From the NCBI GenBank assembly GCA_965601685.1, contig CBFCWI010000001.1:658827-722826 (forward strand): DNA of 64,000 nt. The letters run 5' to 3'. Position 1 is the first letter of the stretch; each line of letters begins with the position of its first letter. This DNA comes from JANQJD01 sp965601685 (GTDB taxonomy: Bacteria; Pseudomonadota; Alphaproteobacteria; Rhodospirillales; Rhodospirillaceae). The notes beneath the pieces are model-generated. The model was not told the origin of the DNA, searched no databases, and was given only the letters and a program-made list of their open reading frames with translations. Made by a program: the position numbers and the translations under genes. Of the stretch, positions 61,897 to 64,000 are shown one piece after another.

Positions 61897-64000
61897 ATGG
61901 CAAAACGTATGTTGATCGAGGCTACGCACCCAGAGGAAACTCGGGTAGTCGTGGTCAACGGGACACGCCTGGAAGAACTTGATGTTGAAACATCAACCAA
62001 AAAAAAATTTAAAGGCAACGTTTATCTCGCAAAGGTCGCACGTATTGAGCCTGCCCTGCAAGCGGCTTTCATGGATTATGGGAGCAGTAGACATGGTTTT
62101 CTTGCATTAGGAGAAATGCATCCAGATTACTATCACATATCACCATCTGAGCGGCAAAGATTACTAGCTGAGCAAAGCCGGGCGGAGTTGACTGCACATG
62201 AAGAAGATATGGTGCTGCCTTCGCCAGATGACGCCTCCCCAGATCGTGATTCTGATGATGCCCATACGGCTCCTTTTGATAGACCGCTGCGAGAGTACAA
62301 GATTCAAGACGTGATCAAGCGTCGTCAGGTCATGCTGGTTCAGGTTGTGAAAGAAGAGCGCGGCAACAAAGGCGCTGCTCTGACCACTTATCTCTCTCTA
62401 GCCGGCCGCTATTGTGTTCTGATGCCAAATACCACTAAACATTGTGGTATCTCACGTAAGATAACGAGCTTAGCCGATCGCAGACGACTCAAGGCTCTGT
62501 TAACTGAGTTCAACATTCCTAACAGCATGGCAGTGATCCTGCGCACTGCTGGGGCAGAGCGGGGCAAGAGCGAAATCCGGCGGGATTATGATTATCTGGT
62601 CCGGACATGGAACCAGATTCGTGAAGTAACCCTGCAGTCGCAGTCGCCAGCTTTGGTATACGAGGAGGCGAATCTGATCAAACGGGCCATCCGCGATCTC
62701 TATACCCGTGATATCGACGAGATTATCGTAGCCGGTGAGGAGGGCTATCGTCTCGCCAAGGATTTCATGAAGATGCTCACACCATCGCACGCTAAGAAAG
62801 TGCATAGATATAAAGAAGAAGAAATTCCTCTGTTCCATCGCCATAAAGTTGCCTCACAGCTTGATGCTATGCATAGTGCAGCGGTGCAGTTGCGTTCTGG
62901 TGGCTATGTGGTTTTTAGTCAAACAGAAGCCCTAGTTGCAATTGATGTTAATTCTGGTAAGGCAACACGTGAGCGTCATATAGAGGAAACTGCTCTTAAT
63001 ACTAATATAGAAGCGGCAGAAGAAATCGCCCGTCAACTCCGATTACGCGATCTAGCGGGTTTGATTGTTATCGACTTTATAGATATGGAAGAATCGAAAA
63101 ACAATCTTACAGTTGAGAAGTGTTTCAAAGAAGCTCTAAAGAGTGATCGTGCGCGCATCCAGGTCGGTCGTATCAGTCCGTTCGGTCTGATGGAACTTTC
63201 CCGGCAGCGCCTGCGTCCCAGTCTGATGGAGACCAGTTTTCAGTCATGTCCGTATTGTAATGGAACGGGTCTACTGCGTTCAGTGGAATCAGCAGCTATG
63301 CATGTATTACGTGCAATTGAGGAGGAAGGTCTCCGCCACAGATCACTAGAACTAAGTGTGACTTGCCCAAATGCTGTTGCACTCTATCTTCTGAATCATA
63401 AGCGCCTCGCCTTAGCCCGCATTGAAAACCGCTATGGTTTTCACGTATTTGTGTGCAGTGATGGTAACTTGGTTCCACCTGCCTATCACATGGAGCGTAT
63501 CAAGGTGATCGGAAATGAAGAAGCAGACATCGCTCCGGAAAGCCTTTTGGAAATGCTTCAGGATGGTACACAACAGAATATAGAGGGAATATATGGAGGC
63601 AAAGACCATCGAGAGCATGCGTTGGTTACTGCTGCAGATAGAATAGAGACAATAGAAACAAATGAAGAGCTCTTTTTAGGGGATATGAAGCAAAGGTGGC
63701 AGCAGTATACTCCATATAACTGTAACCGGTGGTTAAACAGTACCGCACTTATTTCTCCTAACAGAGAATGGAGCCGCAACTACGCGGAGGACGAAGACGC
63801 GATAGAAGGGAGGCACGCTGCTGAGGACGTCTATGCGGAGGAAGAGGACACGATAGCCTACACGGAGGAAGAGGACGCGATAGAAGACGACGCCTACGCG
63901 GAGGACGAAGACGCGATAGAAGACGACGCCTACACGGAGGAAGAGGACGCGATAGAAGACGACGCCTACACGGAGGAAGAGGACGCGATAGAAGACGACG
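61897..64000 (+). CDS. rne: Ribonuclease E (3' end outside the window)
   Basis: Essential endonuclease of RNA decay and rRNA/tRNA processing and core of the degradosome. 701 codons are visible. MAKRMLIEATHPEETRVVVV start; S1 domain (about 35-170) with KGNVYLAKVARIEPALQAAF near 50-69 and an acidic insert near 115-132; RNase H-like and DNase I-like parts with the metal ligands in VAIDVNSGKATRERH and IVIDFIDME; the zinc link SCPYCNGTG. From about residue 590 the scaffold half becomes acidic and ends in tandem repeats (see repeat). ATG at 61897, GGAG at 61882. An A9 tract (61999-62007) sits in the S1 domain coding region. Truncated only by the window edge. Confidence 0.95.
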   Translation, partial: MAKRMLIEATHPEETRVVVVNGTRLEELDVETSTKKKFKGNVYLAKVARIEPALQAAFMDYGSSRHGFLALGEMHPDYYHISPSERQRLLAEQSRAELTAHEEDMVLPSPDDASPDRDSDDAHTAPFDRPLREYKIQDVIKRRQVMLVQVVKEERGNKGAALTTYLSLAGRYCVLMPNTTKHCGISRKITSLADRRRLKALLTEFNIPNSMAVILRTAGAERGKSEIRRDYDYLVRTWNQIREVTLQSQSPALVYEEANLIKRAIRDLYTRDIDEIIVAGEEGYRLAKDFMKMLTPSHAKKVHRYKEEEIPLFHRHKVASQLDAMHSAAVQLRSGGYVVFSQTEALVAIDVNSGKATRERHIEETALNTNIEAAEEIARQLRLRDLAGLIVIDFIDMEESKNNLTVEKCFKEALKSDRARIQVGRISPFGLMELSRQRLRPSLMETSFQSCPYCNGTGLLRSVESAAMHVLRAIEEEGLRHRSLELSVTCPNAVALYLLNHKRLALARIENRYGFHVFVCSDGNLVPPAYHMERIKVIGNEEADIAPESLLEMLQDGTQQNIEGIYGGKDHREHALVTAADRIETIETNEELFLGDMKQRWQQYTPYNCNRWLNSTALISPNREWSRNYAEDEDAIEGRHAAEDVYAEEEDTIAYTEEEDAIEDDAYAEDEDAIEDDAYTEEEDAIEDDAYTEEEDAIEDD
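63781..64000 (+). repeat. Acidic 12-residue tandem repeat in RNase E
   Basis: A 36-base unit encodes Y-T/A-E-E/D-E-D-A-I-E-D-D-A. Degenerate copies start at 63781 and 63832; near-perfect copies start at 63859, 63895, 63931 and 63967 and continue past the edge. DNA-level identity between the last copies shows recent expansion. Confidence 0.95.

Noticed and set aside
1..64000. CRISPR arrays, insertion sequences, prophage genes and tRNA or rRNA genes
   Set aside because: I scanned the gaps by eye for spaced direct repeats, transposase motifs and TTCGA-type T-loops with acceptor stems and saw none; a covariance-model scan would be needed to exclude tRNAs with certainty.

Overview
The window is a stretch of an alphaproteobacterial chromosome. 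The best fit is a Rhodospirillales-type lineage with a reducing, host-associated style of genome. The class assignment rests on gene content and order: a short (about 440-residue) prolyl-tRNA synthetase next to lolCD, the SRP RNA-dnaX-ybaB-recR block, an RpoH with its diagnostic box, Coq7, EtfBA, Tgt plus QueF, a YejBEF transporter, and protein sequences that look alphaproteobacterial throughout. Reduction is inferred from long stretches with no recognisable gene (0.3-1.1 kb each), pseudogenes (recR and a VWA-domain gene), expected neighbours that are missing (lptG, yejA, otsB, purS, accD, trpF, recA next to alaS), many homopolymer runs, and one gene fusion produced by deletion. Reduced-genome Rhodospirillales symbionts such as Ca. 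Riegeria or Ca. Endolissoclinum would fit in style, but the species cannot be named from this window.

Layout. 0-9 kb: 3' end of lolA, apt, the proS-lolC-lolD operon and alaS. 9.8-12.8 kb: SRP RNA, dnaX, ybaB and a broken recR. 12.9-20.5 kb: a KefB-type antiporter, guaA and a complete biotin-dependent sodium-pumping decarboxylase operon (mmdA, oadG-like, biotin carrier, oadB-like). 21-26.2 kb: a class IV aminotransferase, a remarkable LptF-LptD fusion ORF, and cobA with a 12-base G tract in its first codons. 26.8-33.2 kb: purQL, dusA, then tgt-queF. 33.2-37 kb: the peptide ABC transporter yejBEF. 37.3-42.2 kb: rpoH, coq7, dsbB, a DedA protein and aspS. 42.8-49.1 kb: speDE, trpBA, a malonyl-CoA synthetase and a conserved hypothetical gene. 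49.3-55.1 kb: a Bax-inhibitor-1 family protein, nadE, gltX, ihfA, cutA and argG. 55.3-64 kb: etfBA, pabB, a VWA pseudogene, otsA and the first 701 codons of RNase E, which reaches the right edge inside an acidic tandem repeat.

What the genes do together. Most are core housekeeping: four aminoacyl-tRNA synthetases, purine, NAD, tryptophan, arginine, folate-precursor and polyamine synthesis, queuosine and dihydrouridine tRNA modification, lipoprotein and LPS export, and RNA decay. The energy side is more distinctive. The decarboxylase operon would turn methylmalonyl-CoA (or a related acyl-CoA) into a sodium gradient, malonyl-CoA synthetase activates malonate, and OtsA points to trehalose synthesis. 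The retained biosynthetic genes and the eroded repair and accessory genes suggest a provisioning or storage symbiont rather than a free-living cell; this is inference.

Most interesting points: the in-frame LptF::LptD fusion with a slippery A10 tract and a signal-peptide-like segment at the junction; the G12 tract inside cobA; a recR pseudogene together with no recA beside alaS; the acidic 12-residue repeats in RNase E; a base change in the conserved Ffh-binding loop of the SRP RNA; and two genes (dnaX, gltX) whose non-ATG starts overlap the stop codon of a short upstream ORF carrying the strong ribosome binding site.
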